A stretch of 64,000 bases of DNA from Acanthosepion lycidas (taxonomy: Eukaryota; Mollusca; Cephalopoda; Sepiida; Sepiidae). The notes below the pieces were generated by a model. It worked only from the letters and a program-made list of their open reading frames with translations, was not told the DNA's origin and made no database searches. The stretch is taken from contig OZ010613.1 of assembly GCA_963932145.1 (NCBI GenBank), positions 35,527,613 to 35,591,612 on the forward strand, given 5' to 3'. A program made the position numbers and the translations under genes. Shown here piece after piece: positions 53,560 to 63,929 of the stretch (positions are counted from its first letter, which is position 1; each line of letters opens with the position of its first letter).

Positions 53560-54390
53560 TTTTAATTTTGTGCATATGCATTGCTTGTTTTTGTCAACTG
53601 CACAGTATAGTAAGGTCAGTTAGACACCCTCTGTGAGAAAAAGAGCACCATCATGTGATTCACTCTGCCAGAAATTTGGAAATGGCATGCTGTACTGCTT
53701 GGCATTCACACTGGAAACTCCAATACAAACATTTCAAAGTGTTTGGTTGTCAATCTGAGGACAGTGAAGAGGATTCAGAAAGAGTTGGATGAGTTTAATC
53801 GTGATTACAAAGGTGTTTGTAGTGATCACTAGTGATGGCAAATTGATGCCTCCGTTCATCTTCCTACAGGGCCTCAGACACAACACTGAGGCCTACATCA
53901 AGTGTCTTGAGGAGGTAATGCTGACTTAATCAAGAGGGTGGCTGCTGGAAGACTTTGTCTGGCAACAGGATTCTGCACCATGCTACAAAAGCAGAAGAGC
54001 TCAGTCATGGCTGTCAGACAATTTCTGCAACCACATCATGCCTGACATCTGGCCACCTAACACTCCAGACTACAATCCCTTATTAGGCAAGGGACACAGT
54101 TGAACGAGAGACCACCACAACTCTTTGTAAGATCAAAGATGAACTGAAGGCAAGGATTATGGCAGTATTTGCCAACTTAAACAAGAAAACTGTCCAGAAG
54201 AGATGCAGGAGATTCACAAGTTGTCAGGAGGCTGTGATAGAAGCTAATGGCAATTTCATTTAATAAATTTGCTCTTTAGTATTCAAGATATTTTTGTGTA
54301 ATTTTGGTAAATATATCTGTTAAAATGAAATATCAGTGTTATTTTCATTTTTGCGTAATTTAGACGACAGTTTATCCATCACTCAATGTA
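53560..54390 (+). pseudogene. Mariner-superfamily transposase fossil, copy 1
   Basis: Helix-turn-helix region IWKWHAVLLGIHTGNSNTNI and LVVNLRTVKRIQKELDEF, then a jump to the DDE core ITSDGKLMPPFIFLQGLRHN, WQQDSAPCYKSRRAQSWLSD and IWPPNTPDYNPL. The second and third catalytic Asp (QQDSAP, PDYNP) are visible. Internal deletion, stops and frameshifts abound. The right terminal inverted repeat lies at about 54366-54388 (gtttatccatcactcaatg). The left one is not found. Confidence 0.85.
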
Positions 54391-54430
54391 TATGATTTCT
54401 TAAAATGTAAAAAATTTTATAATTTACAAT

Positions 54431-54955
54431 CTGGAGTTTTTTCTTATATATTATTATTGATTAAGCACTGTAGATTATGGATTTAAAGAAGAATATTTTT
54501 GCTTAAGAAAACAAGTAGGATGAACATATATATTTTGGTTTGCATTGGGAGGATCAGTTTACATTGAATTTACATAGCAAAATGAACCCTCTTTTAACTT
54601 TTAGAAAATTTAATTAAAAAATTATTTTTTTTGTAGATATTCATGATCAGTGGTGCTTAATCTATAGTGACATAAAAAGCCTTTTGGAAAAAGTGATTAT
54701 TTCTGTCCACAATGACTATTGAACAACTCCATCGATTTTTGTTTACACGATTAAAATTCATCCAACTTGTCCCAAATTATGAATTCTTCAAAATAAATAA
54801 AGATTTTTTTTTTCACAAATTCAACAACTTTTTAAACATTTATTTGATTGTCTCATGCATATTCAATGACATTCTGCCAATCTCTCTGGTACTTTTCCAT
54901 AATTTTCCTTAATTTTTTACTCTCAAAAGATTTGCTGCAGAAATTTGATACATAC
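54431..54955. other. No recognised feature
   Basis: AT-rich. The 66-codon open frame at 54712-54912 is Phe/Asn-rich with no motif. Confidence 0.4.
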
Positions 54956-54959
54956 AATC

Positions 54960-55140
54960 TTCAGCTTATTTACTGCCATGCACCTTCAGAATGTAGGTGA
55001 TCATAGTTTCCACAGCTTCCTTCACTTTATTATCCATGAATTGTTATGACTTTTGGGGAAAAAAATAGTTAAATTGTTTCCCCCACTGTCTTCTTGATGA
55101 TTTTATATTCAAAGTCATCCTCTGCCTAAACTGACTGCCA
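54960..55140 (-). pseudogene. RTE-type LINE 3' fragment
   Basis: Minus-strand match to the end of the LINE (gaatgtaggtgatcatag, as at 12870 and 43570); heavily decayed. Confidence 0.4.
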
Positions 55141-55529
55141 CCCAGTTTACCCCCCCCCTTTTTTTTAATCATTTCACACCAACACTAAGACACAAAGAGT
55201 TTCTCAGAGTGAAAGAAAATTAGAAAACTAAGGAAGAAACTGGAATCAATCCTAAACAGGAAACAAGGGATCAACCTCTACTCCTGTTCAAAAGACAGGG
55301 AAGGGATGTTAACTTGTCAATAGGTGAACCAAAAGTTGAAATCAATTCAAGCATTTCTGTGAAAGTGAAATTTACAGTCTAGACTTTAATTTGAAATTGG
55401 CTCAACAATTCCTTTTTCCAGGTAGCTAACAATTAAGCCATCCACACAGCCATTATCAACAGAATTTACTAAAATTGAAAGAAAACACTTATTCAGTTTT
55501 TCTTATTTATAAAATAAGGTTCTTGTTTT

Positions 55530-55735
55530 TTTCTTTTTAGATATTCACTGGCTTTTTGTAAATTTTGTTTTCTACAAACTTTTGTACAAATTCATTTACT
55601 TCTGGAAATTCTTCTGCAAAATCACTGGCTTCTGGAAATTCTTGTACAAATTCACTGGCTTCTATAAATTTTTTGTGAAAATTCACTGGCTTCTGTAAGT
55701 TTTCTTGTAAATACTGGTTTCTGTACTTCATAAGT
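55530..55735 (-). repeat. 30-bp in-frame repeat within a 64-codon open frame
   Basis: Minus strand: a ten-residue unit EFVQEFPEAS / DFAEEFPEVN / EFVQKFVENK repeats with its frame intact and begins at an ATG. The period is exactly thirty bases with few indels. It may be a chance open minisatellite or a small exon of a repetitive protein. There are no neighbours to decide. I lean to minisatellite. Confidence 0.5.
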
Positions 55736-56181
55736 TGTAAAATTTAATCAAATCCCCACACGCTGAGAAAATATGACAAATCAATTTCACTTTAGTCTAA
55801 ATATTTCAGCTTCCACAGTTTTCGTTAAATTCAATATTTGCAGAATAAAAAAATGTTTTTTTTTTCTTTTCATCTGTGGCAATTTTTGTAATAAACAGAA
55901 TTTACTTTTTATCTTTTAGTCAGTGGTATCTTGTTACAGCCACCATTATCTTTCTCTCTCTTTCTTGTCTAAAGAAACAAAGTGCTGATGACATACCATT
56001 TAATTAGTCTGCCACTGTTCTTGAAAATGTGCACCTACATCTGCTTAAGCCACAGGAAATGTCCGATTTTGACAAGAGAAAAGTAAAATTCTCTATTTGA
56101 AATAAAAAAGATTATTTTCATAGAAATATTCATTCACAAAGACGAAAACAATACCTTGTTTTCACTATGAATAATGACATG
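55736..56181. other. No recognised feature
   Basis: Unique AT-rich sequence; T run at 55856-55868. Confidence 0.4.
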
Positions 56182-56260
56182 TTAGGTTGGTGCAAAAACA
56201 ACGCCGTTTTTCTTTCGAAGTTGAACGTCAAAAAACGACATTATTTTTGCACCAACCTAA
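56182..56260. mobile_element. MADE1-like MITE (79-bp form)
   Basis: ttaggttggtgcaaaaacaa to ttatttttgcaccaacctaa, with the centre diverged (cttcgaagttg), so an older copy. TA on the right; the left flank is tg. Confidence 0.9.
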
Positions 56261-56269
56261 TATTTCCAA

Positions 56270-56760
56270 GTCGTCGTTGCAAGTAAATGCAGGACAATCT
56301 GCTCAAAGATGAAGAAATTTTAAAACAACAGAAATGTGGTTCTAAAGATGGATGCTGGGAATATCATGAACCAAATATGTGAGCAAAGACAAATTTTGAG
56401 AGTAAAAAAGGAAACAAAAAGGACTTAACATCAGGAAGAGAATGGTGAAGTTTCTAGAGTACATAATGAAGGCTTGAAAAATTTGATACTCACAGGACAG
56501 ATTGAAGACAAGGAAGGTAGAGGAAAACAATGCATAATCTACCTAATGGTCTTGAGTAAATGGATGGCAGAATAAGGTATTGAAGATATAACAAAGACAA
56601 AATTTATTAAGAGCTACAAAGGACAGGAAGATGTAGAGGACCATAAATGACTATATCTTGAATGGATACGACACATAGAAGAAGAATGAACTAGTGTAAA
56701 TGATTAACAGAACAAGGTTTAGGAGAGATAACAAAAAGATAAGAGCTACAAAGGAATTGT
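56270..56760 (+). pseudogene. RTE-type LINE C-terminal fragment
   Basis: The plus strand parallels 28200-28575: TEMWF-like, LTGQIEDKEGRGKQCII, LSKWMAE, then a repeated RATKDR/RATKEL piece. The last piece occurs twice (about 56600 and 56740), a partial duplication. Confidence 0.65.
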
Positions 56761-57576
56761 GTGTGTGTCTCAAACAGGCCATAAAAGTCATCAAAGGCAC
56801 AAACACAAGTAGAGCATTGAAGGCAGATCTCATTGTCCAACCCTCAAAAACGATGGAAGTGTTCAGCATATATAATAGATTCTTCTGATAGTTAGTTTTA
56901 ATAATTCTCTTACAGTTTGCTTTTTATGCTTCATCAGTAATTCTTTTTTGATTAGCACAGAAATATATTTATTTTGAAATTTCAAGGCTTTAATAATCTT
57001 ATTGACAATTTTAATATTCTGTTCCCAGTTTATTTGATGGGTATTATTAGCATCTGGTTTACTAACTGTATTTACTTCAGGTTCAATGAAAGGAAGAAAT
57101 AGCAATAATTATTTTATGGAAGTTTCATTTTTAATCTCCTTCTCCTGCAAGCAAAACTCATCAAATTATGATTTGATTTTTGTAAGCGAAATCACATTTT
57201 TAAAATCCTACATTACTAATTACTGGCCATAAAGTATGAACAAATGTCAAATAGAGTTTCCAGCAAATATTTTTTTTTTTTTTTTTTTTTAACAAAAGTG
57301 ATTTCTGGCTGTCAGATAAATGCCATAATTTTGCTAAGATTGAATTTTTATTTTCTTTATTAGAATTTAAATTGTTTATTCATTTTGGGTCAGGGATATT
57401 AAATTAATATCTGCAGGCCCAGAATAATTTTAAATTCAAAATTAATTTGATAAAAATAATTTTAAAATTCATAAATTCACGAATGTCTTTAAATCCATCA
57501 TTTTTCCAAAATAAAAATTTCTGGGTTGAAAAATTTTCATTATTTGTATTATTTACATCTTTACTGTTGTTATTAG
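56761..57576. other. No recognised feature
   Basis: AT-rich unique sequence with a T run at 57271-57291. Open frames at 56651-57105 are AT-driven with no motif. Confidence 0.4.
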
Positions 57577-58385
57577 AAGGCATAGTGAAATAATGGATAA
57601 CAGCTCAGATTGAGGAATCAGAGAGCCGAGTTTGAATTCCAGTCGAATCTATTACATTAACTTATGTGCCAATACCTTTGGGAAAGGTATGAATCCTCTT
57701 CTTCTCTCCCCAGCTATGGGTAAATAGCAGGACAGATTGGATTCTAAAGGCTTGGATGGTAACTGGTCTACTGCAGAAAGAAATGGCAATCTACTGTGGG
57801 GAAAAAATCTGCCTCATCAGTTATATATAAAAAGATACATTCTGCACCATGCTACAAAAGCAGAGGAGCTCAGTCATGGCTGTTAGACAATTTCTGCAAC
57901 CATGCCTGACATCTGGCCACCTAACACTCCAGACTACAACCCCTTATTAGGCAAGGGACACAGTTGAATGAGAGACCACCACAACTCTTTGTAAGATCAA
58001 AGATGAACTGAAGGCAAGGATTATGGCAGTATTTGCCAACTTAAACAAGAAAACTGTCCAGAAGAGATGCAGGAGATTCACAAGTTGTCAGGAGGCTGTG
58101 ATAGAAGCTAATGGCAATTTCATTTAATAAATTTGCTCTTTAGTATTCAAGATATTTTTGTGTAATTTTGGTAAATATATCTGTTAAAATGAAGTGGTAG
58201 TGTTATTTTTATTTTTACGTAATTTAGACGACAGTTTATCCATCACTCAATGTATATGATTTCTTAAAATGTAAAAAATTTTATAATTTACAATTTACTG
58301 TGGGGAAAAAATCTGCCTCATCAGTTATATATAAAAAGATACATGAACACATAATCGTGTTTCTTGCATGGCATCTAACTGATTC
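57577..58385 (+). mobile_element. tRNA-derived SINE, family 1, copy 6, split by a 455-bp insert
   Basis: Head and body at 57577-57840 (tcagattgaggaatcagag, gagtttgaattccag, agctatgggtaaatagcagg). The tail finishes at 58345-58385 (gaacacataatcgtg). The last 49 bases before the insert (57792-57840) are repeated exactly or nearly so after it (58296-58344). Confidence 0.8.
57841..58295 (+). repeat. Copied segment of mariner fossil (source 53972-54430)
   Basis: Base for base like 53972-54430 apart from about ten substitutions and one five-base deletion by eye. It begins inside the transposase codons (tctgcaccatgctac) and ends about 40 bases beyond the source element's right terminal repeat (aaaattttataatttacaat). 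Its ends are therefore not transposon ends. Confidence 0.9.
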
Positions 58386-58389
58386 TTGT

Positions 58390-58530
58390 TATCATAACAC
58401 TTTGGCCATTGGGTTTGTTGATTCAGGTAGTCTTCAGGAATTTTTAATGAATTCTTTATTTAATCTACAGAGGTAGATCGTTGTTTTTGTTCTGCTGACC
58501 ATGAATTATTCAAGATATCCCTAGACATGT
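58390..58530 (-). repeat. Repeat with Penelope-like tail
   Basis: Second copy of the family at 15560 (cttcaggaatttttaatgaa, tttatttaatctacagag, ttctgctgaccat). Confidence 0.45.
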
Positions 58531-58709
58531 TCAGTGACTTGAGAAAAAGCTACTTCCATAGATTAAATACAGGGTTCTGTTTGAAATCCCTTAAAGCTGG
58601 ATGAACATGCACATGATGGAGGCTGGATGGTAGAACAGTTAATACATTATGATAACAATAAACCACATGTAAATAATTTTCTCTTTTATATATATATATA
58701 TATATGTAA

Positions 58710-59180
58710 AATGACAATTGGAAAAAAGATCTTAGATTTTGCCAACGCGTTTCGTCTTCCGACTTTTTCAAGGCAAAAATGAAATCGAAATGTTCTTGTT
58801 GTTATAGTTACATTAAAAAATCCAAATTTAAAAAGATAGACACTTCTGTCTAAGATCTTTTTTCCAATTGTCATTTTATTTATACCAATCTGTCTTGTCC
58901 ACAGAATTGATCTGGGAATTTATCTATATTGTTGACATGAAAAAAAAAAATCTCTTAGTATAAAGGTAATTTACATTAACCAGAAAAAAAGGCTTAGACA
59001 AAAGCGTCTATCTTTTTAAATTTGGATTTTTTAATGCAACTATAACAAGAACATTTTGATTTCATTTTTGCCTTGAAAAAGTCGGAAGACGAAACGCGTC
59101 GGCAAAATCTAAGATTTTTTTCCAATTGTCATTTTATTTATACCAATCTGTCTTGTCCACAGAATTGATCTGGGAATTTA

Positions 59181-59186
<6 letters not shown>
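58710..59186. repeat. Inverted Penelope-like termini plus direct repeat
   Basis: Arms about 58710-58839 and 59008-59140 are complementary (gccaacgcgtttcgtcttcc versus ggaagacgaaacgcgtcggc, and ttaaaaagatagac versus gtctatctttttaaa). In addition about 80 bases (ccaattgtcattttatttat ... gggaatttatctatat) are present at 58863 and 59120 in direct orientation. (TA)n flanks it on both sides. Confidence 0.85.
59066..59107 (+). ncRNA. Hammerhead-like fold with degenerate core
   Basis: Stem I ttttgcc (59066-59072) and ggcaaaa (59101-59107), seven perfect pairs. Stem II gtc/gac with a ggaa loop; GAAA at 59091; GTC triplet at 59098-59100. The core reads ttgaaaa instead of CTGANGA, so two normally invariant positions differ. 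The stems survive better than the core. Confidence 0.4.
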
Positions 59187-59236
<50 letters not shown>

Positions 59237-59783
59237 TAAGTACGTTTAGAGTAGAGATCCCATACTTTTTGTCACTGGAGTATAGCTGATTTTTAAACAA
59301 AGTAACAAACAAGCATCAAAATTTTAGTAGAACTTGATTTTCAAATTTATCAAATTTGACAACTGATCTAAAATGAAGTTTTTCTGAAGCTTATTCTATA
59401 ATACAAATCACATCCAACTGTCAGGAGCAACACTACAGTTTGTGACCCCCATGAACCATTAATTATGGGTCAAATCGCTAGCTCATCTACACATCTGCTG
59501 ATCATTTCCTCAGTTATGATCCAATTCACTTGCAACAAGAAAACAAAACTGCTTAGCATCTCACTTTGATAGGTAGCCTGAGCTTTGGCTGGCACAGGGC
59601 CACCAGAGAACAAATTCCAATATAGACCAACCTTATAAAGAAAAGATCTCCAGCTTGCAAACCAATGTTTACTGGGAGCATGTCATTGAGAAAAATCAAC
59701 AACAGATGGTTGATTATAATACAGTGAATTGAGACTAGAATATCCAAATATTTTAATTAAACCCATTGCGGATTTATTTAATA
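59187..59783. other. (TA)n, then no recognised feature
   Basis: (TA)n at 59184-59234; the rest is unique. Minus-strand open frames at 59553-59919 have no motif. Confidence 0.4.
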
Positions 59784-59785
59784 TA

Positions 59786-60948
59786 CTGGGTGTGATGGGT
59801 AAATTGTCACATTTTATAATTTTCATTTCATGTATGTGCATTGTTTGTTTGATCTTGTTAACTGCACAGAATAGTAGGGTCAGTTGGGCACCATCTGTGA
59901 GAAGAGCACCATGAAGCAATTCACTCTGCCAGAAATTTGAAAACAGTATGCTCTACTGCTTGGCATTCATGCTGGAAGCTCCAATACAAACATTTCAGAG
60001 TGTTTGGTTGTCAATCTGATGACAATGCAGGGGCTTCAAAGATAGTGCAACCCGACTCAAAAGAGTGGCTGCAGGAAGACCCTATATCTGACACCAGGAC
60101 TCTGCATCATACCACACAAGCAGGAGAATCTAGTCATGGCTGTCAAACAATTTCTGCAACCACATCAACCCATATATCTGGCTACTTAACTACCCAGACT
60201 GCAACCCCTCCTTGATTATTATGCAAGGGGCACAGTCGAGAGACCAACAAAATTCCTTGTAGCACTCAAGATGAACTGAAGGCAAGGATTATGGCAGAAT
60301 TCACTAATTTAAACAAGGAGACCATCCAGGAGAGTCACAGGAGATTCTGAGTCGTCTGGAGGCCATGGTTGAAGCCAATGGCCATTTTATTGAATAAATT
60401 TACTCTTGAGTATTTGTAGTGAAAGAGATAATCAGTTACCCAAAAAAAAAGTTTATGTTTTGTGTGCGATCTGCCAAAGAAAAATTACCAAAAAGTAGTT
60501 AGCAAAAATCTACATCAATGACTAGAATCTATGCTAATGTTCCTCCCTCCCCTGAATGCCGTGACCAATCAGAAAATTCTTTCGGTGAACAGAAGTTGTT
60601 GTTTTTCACTTATAAAAGGAGATGATTATTTTTTGAGCTGTGAAACAAACACACGTTGTTGCTGGCAAGAAGTGAAGGTTGGATTTGTGACCCCCCATTT
60701 TGTCGTTTCTACGGTGTGTGTTGGACTGTTACGTTGGACTATCATGTGAACTGCGATTTGGCTACAAGTGTTGTGGCCGAGAAACAAGAAATCTATTGCA
60801 ATTGCTACAATCAGTTGACAGTCTTTTCTTTACTGCAACAGTATTTCAAGATATTTTTGTGTAATTTTGGTAAATATATCTGTTAAAATGAGATGTCAAT
60901 GTCATTTTCATTTTTGTGTAATTTAGACAATGTATCCATGACACACTG
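59786..60948 (+). mobile_element. Mariner-superfamily element, copy 3, complete ends, split by solo LTR
   Basis: TA on both sides (59784-85, 60949-50). The left end ctgggtgtgatgggtaaatt and right end (complement) cagtgtgtcatggatacatt are imperfect 23-base inverted repeats. The interior has a short piece of the helix-turn-helix, DSKEWLQEDPISDTR, then degenerate catalytic codons (PGLHHT, TQTATPP is out of frame) and the C-terminal region. Without the LTR it is about 730 bases, an internally deleted derivative. Confidence 0.8.
60415..60840. mobile_element. Solo LTR
   Basis: 426 bases starting TG (tgtagtgaaagagataatc) and ending CA (tttctttactgcaaca), flanked by an exact 5-base duplication gtatt (60410-60414, 60841-60845). 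A TATA box (tataaaa, 60611-60617) supports an LTR promoter on the plus strand. It interrupts the mariner copy 3 tail, which resumes at 60846 (tcaagatatttttgtgtaat). No internal region is left, as after LTR-LTR recombination. Two short open frames inside are artefacts. Confidence 0.85.
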
Positions 60949-60987
60949 TATGTGAAAAAGATATATAAACTTTTATATATTATGTTG

Positions 60988-61400
60988 TAACCTAGGGAAG
61001 GTTACTGAATAGAATAATCACACAAAGTTTGGTAATGAACGATAATAATTAGGACAAGAACAATACATATAAGATACGCCAGCAGCACACAGAAGTGTAT
61101 GTATACATAATATTTGTGTTTGAAAACCCAGTGGTACTAATGATGTGCCAATGACCCACAGTATTAAATGAAAATGATACTGAATAGATTAAGCAAACAA
61201 AGGTTGGTAATGAATGATAATACTTAAGACAAGAACAACACATATAAAATTCACCAGCAGCATGTAGAAGTAGTAGTCAATTGCTAGAAGTGAGTCAAGT
61301 GAATTCCACAATGAATCTCCAGCTACAGACCAACATACAGTATTTACTATTGTATTTATGTGAATAGGGACATATCCATTACTGTCCTTAGGTATGCTGC
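60988..61400 (-). repeat. Interspersed repeat family B, copy 4, partly duplicated
   Basis: gttgtaacctagggaaggtt ... ggtatgctgcaac ends as in other copies. The segment with ggttggtaatgaatgataat is present twice (about 61025 and 61202), a partial tandem duplication. Confidence 0.6.
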
Positions 61401-61484
61401 AACATACCTGAATAATGTTAGAAAAATCAATGACAAGTGGAGAAATTTTTTTTTTTTTTTTTGCTTAGAAAATCATTTAAAGGG

Positions 61485-61530
61485 CACTTCAACATGGTGT
61501 TATGGTTAGCATGCTGCACAGTCCTCACTT
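61485..61530 (+). mobile_element. SINE family 3, copy 3 (head only)
   Basis: cacttcaacatggtgttatg gttagcatgctg, A-box only; joined to a LINE fragment. Confidence 0.5.
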
Positions 61531-61815
61531 TCTTGATAGAGTTCAAAAGTATCTCAGAGTTTTTGTTGGAGAAGAATTATTTTACAACCTCTTTAACACA
61601 GGTGGGAAGTGGCGAGACTCACTATGGAAAGTGCTCAGACAAACTATATTCCTTCATTTTGTAAGGTCTAACCTTTACAGCAAGGACCAACCATTCCATT
61701 TACATTGTAGCAGACCAACCACCCTACTTTCATATTCTATCAGTGAGAAGTTCCACTCAAACAGCTTCATTCCACAAACCAATAAGTGGAGAAATTATTT
61801 TTTGTGCAACTAAAT
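61530..61815 (+). pseudogene. Jockey/CR1-type LINE reverse transcriptase C-terminus
   Basis: Frame 61502-61813 reads FLDRVQKYLRVFVGEELFYN, then STTLLSYS-type codons and FHSNSFIPQTNKWRNYF, the C-terminal pattern LDRVQKR...SFIPRTSRLWN of this LINE type. A different subfamily from 42293. One frame is open for 103 codons, so relatively young decay. Confidence 0.7.
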
Positions 61816-61884
61816 TTTAAGAAATTTGACAAATGGGTACATTTCATTGAAACTAGATTTGATTACGTGTCCCACCTTTTTAGG

Positions 61885-62143
61885 CTTCATCAATTTCAAA
61901 AATGAAAGAAAGATATGTGCATGCATTTGCTTAAATAATGAGTCATAGTAATTCTTCCCAAAGCTGGGATTTCTTGTGATTAAAGAAAAGAATGGAAAGA
62001 ATGAAAATAAGAGAGTTTAAGAAAAAGTCTTTTCTTTCGTTCTTTTCTTTAATTATGAGAAATCCCAGCTTAGGAAAAAAGTACCGTGATTCAGTATTTA
62101 AGCATATACACATTTCTTTCTTTCGTTTCTGGATCTGATGAAG
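61885..62143. repeat. Palindromic Penelope-like terminus
   Basis: Left arm from cttcatcaatttc; right arm ends ttctggatctgatgaag. The inner parts pair (aagctgggatttcttgtgat versus ttatgagaaatcccagctt). The right arm contains a ctgatga block. Confidence 0.75.
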
Positions 62144-62548
62144 AATAACAAGTGGAGCTCTGGTGGTTGTTAGGCTGTCAACACTGATGACAGCTTTCCA
62201 GAAATTCTTGCAGCCAAGCCATCCCCAAATGTAATGCACTGTATTCCATTAGATCTTGTCAGTACAGCCGAGAGGGAGGTCATGTAGTTTGGGCAGTACA
62301 TGGCCTCCATATACCACTGCCCAGGTCTGTTGCCTGGAGAGGTCATTTCAGTCTCAGCACCAAAGGACTGAATTTTGACCAAATAAGGAGCTAACTTTAT
62401 TCTGCAAGATAAACGGATGCCTACTACATATTAGTAAATTGCTGATACCCACTGAAGAGTGGGCAGACAGATAACCTATGAAACACTGGAGTTGGGATGC
62501 TGAAAGTAACATCAATCAGTTAAGTGATGGAGATTTACTCATATTAAA
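62144..62548. other. No gene; Penelope-tail fragment at 62440-62545
   Basis: The tail ccactgaagagtgggcag ... ctatgaaacactggagttgg has hammerhead-like blocks CTGAAGA and GAAA. The minus-strand open frame at 62170-62382 has no recognisable family. Confidence 0.4.
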
Positions 62549-62640
62549 TTATATATATATATATACATACACACACAAAGATTTAGTTACTAGAATAGAT
62601 ATATATATATATATATATATATACAAAGATTTAGTTACTA

Positions 62641-62689
<49 letters not shown>

Positions 62690-62754
62690 AAGGTTTAGTT
62701 ACTAGAATACATATATATATATATACACACACAAAGATTTAGTTACTAGAATAC

Positions 62755-62785
<31 letters not shown>

Positions 62786-62810
62786 AAGATTTAGTTACTA
62801 GAATATTTAT
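62549..62810. repeat. Complex TA/CA satellite with unique core
   Basis: Four to five units of (TA)n-(CA)n-aaagatttagttactagaat, period about 60 bases, with variable TA length. Confidence 0.9.
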
Positions 62811-62815
62811 ATATA

Positions 62816-62927
62816 TTACATGAATCATTCATACAAGAAACAGATATAGAAGTTAATGATTTAAATGGCGAGAATACATCTTCGCAAACATATCTATATC
62901 TGTTTTTTGTATGAATGATTCATGTAA
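62816..62927. repeat. Inverted repeat, 34-base arms
   Basis: ttacatgaatcattcatac and gtatgaatgattcatgtaa with the adjoining cagatatag/ctatatctg; loop 44 bases. It abuts a dinucleotide satellite like several other palindromes here. Confidence 0.85.
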
Positions 62928-63494
62928 CGTAAATTGTACTGCACCACATACTTGAGATATATATATATATAAAATTCTATATTTAAAAATATGATTCCAA
63001 CACGCTACATAAGAAGTCTCATGTTTCAAAAACAAGAGCCGTAAACTTCAATATAATTATTAGAATTAAATTGAGTTAAAGTGAGCTGTGTTTCATCTTC
63101 AAGCAAAATTTTTTTTGGAATAACTTATTTCTGAAATTTATGTGTTTTATATAGGAATCAAAAATTCCCATGGTGACAGCCATCGTGGATATTTGAAATA
63201 GGTAGTGGTGTTGTCTGCTAATGATGTGTATCAACATAGAGTTACTTTCATAGATGTCAAGTCAGGGTAAGGTGGGGGTGTCTAGATTTAAAGCGGAAGA
63301 TGTTTTCAATCAGTCAGGTTAACTTGTCTATGAAGATTAATTTATGTTTTGTTTTATTTCTTTATGAAAGGGTATTGTGTATATAAAAACATTCGTAACA
63401 TTTGTTATTTGATGACTTCATAAAGGGTTATCATTTTTTGTAGGGTGTTAAAACTTTTTATTGGGGCCATGGATTATAAAAGTTAATTTATTGT
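62928..63494. other. No recognised feature
   Basis: Mostly unique AT-rich sequence. I looked for Penelope reverse transcriptase motifs upstream of the next feature and saw none. Confidence 0.4.
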
Positions 63495-63929
63495 ATGTTA
63501 GTTTTTAAGCTAAACCCAGAAGATTGCCCATTAGAAAATAAATGCTGCATCAAATCTGTGGTATACCAATGTACTATCTCATCCACTGAGAGTCCTAGTA
63601 CTGAGATGATATACATTGGGTCCACAAAGAATGATTTTAAAGCTAGATGGAGGCAGCATAAGTGCTCTTTCAACAATATAAATAAAAGAATTCAGACTTC
63701 TCTATCTAAATATTTTTGGCGTCTGAAGGAAATAAATAGGACACCTAAGGTAAAATGGAAAATTATAAACAGGACTAGAACTTGTAAAACTTGAGATGAC
63801 CCATGCCCTTTGTTCCTCCATGAGAAACTGCACATTATCAAGTTTCTAAATAATAAAGATCTATTAAACAATAGACATGAGTTAACGGTTTTTTGTCGAC
63901 ATCATCAAATTCACGCATTGAACAATTGA
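63495..63929 (+). pseudogene. Penelope-like GIY-YIG endonuclease domain
   Basis: Reads KLNPEDCPLENKCCIKSVVY, then EMIYIGSTKNDFKARWRQHK, FWRLKEINRTPKVKWKI, CPLFLHEKLHIIKFLNNKDL and ELTVFCRHH. This is the CxxxxKC plus GIY-YIG nuclease (YIGST...F..R...H...F) of Penelope-like retroelements, which nicks target DNA for insertion. One TGA at 63792-63794 breaks an otherwise continuous frame that ends at the natural C-terminal end. No reverse transcriptase lies upstream, so this is a 5'-truncated copy. Confidence 0.85.

Noticed and set aside
60531..60886. Cys-rich open frames that might be a small peptide gene
   Set aside because: They lie inside a solo LTR bounded by an exact 5-bp target duplication.
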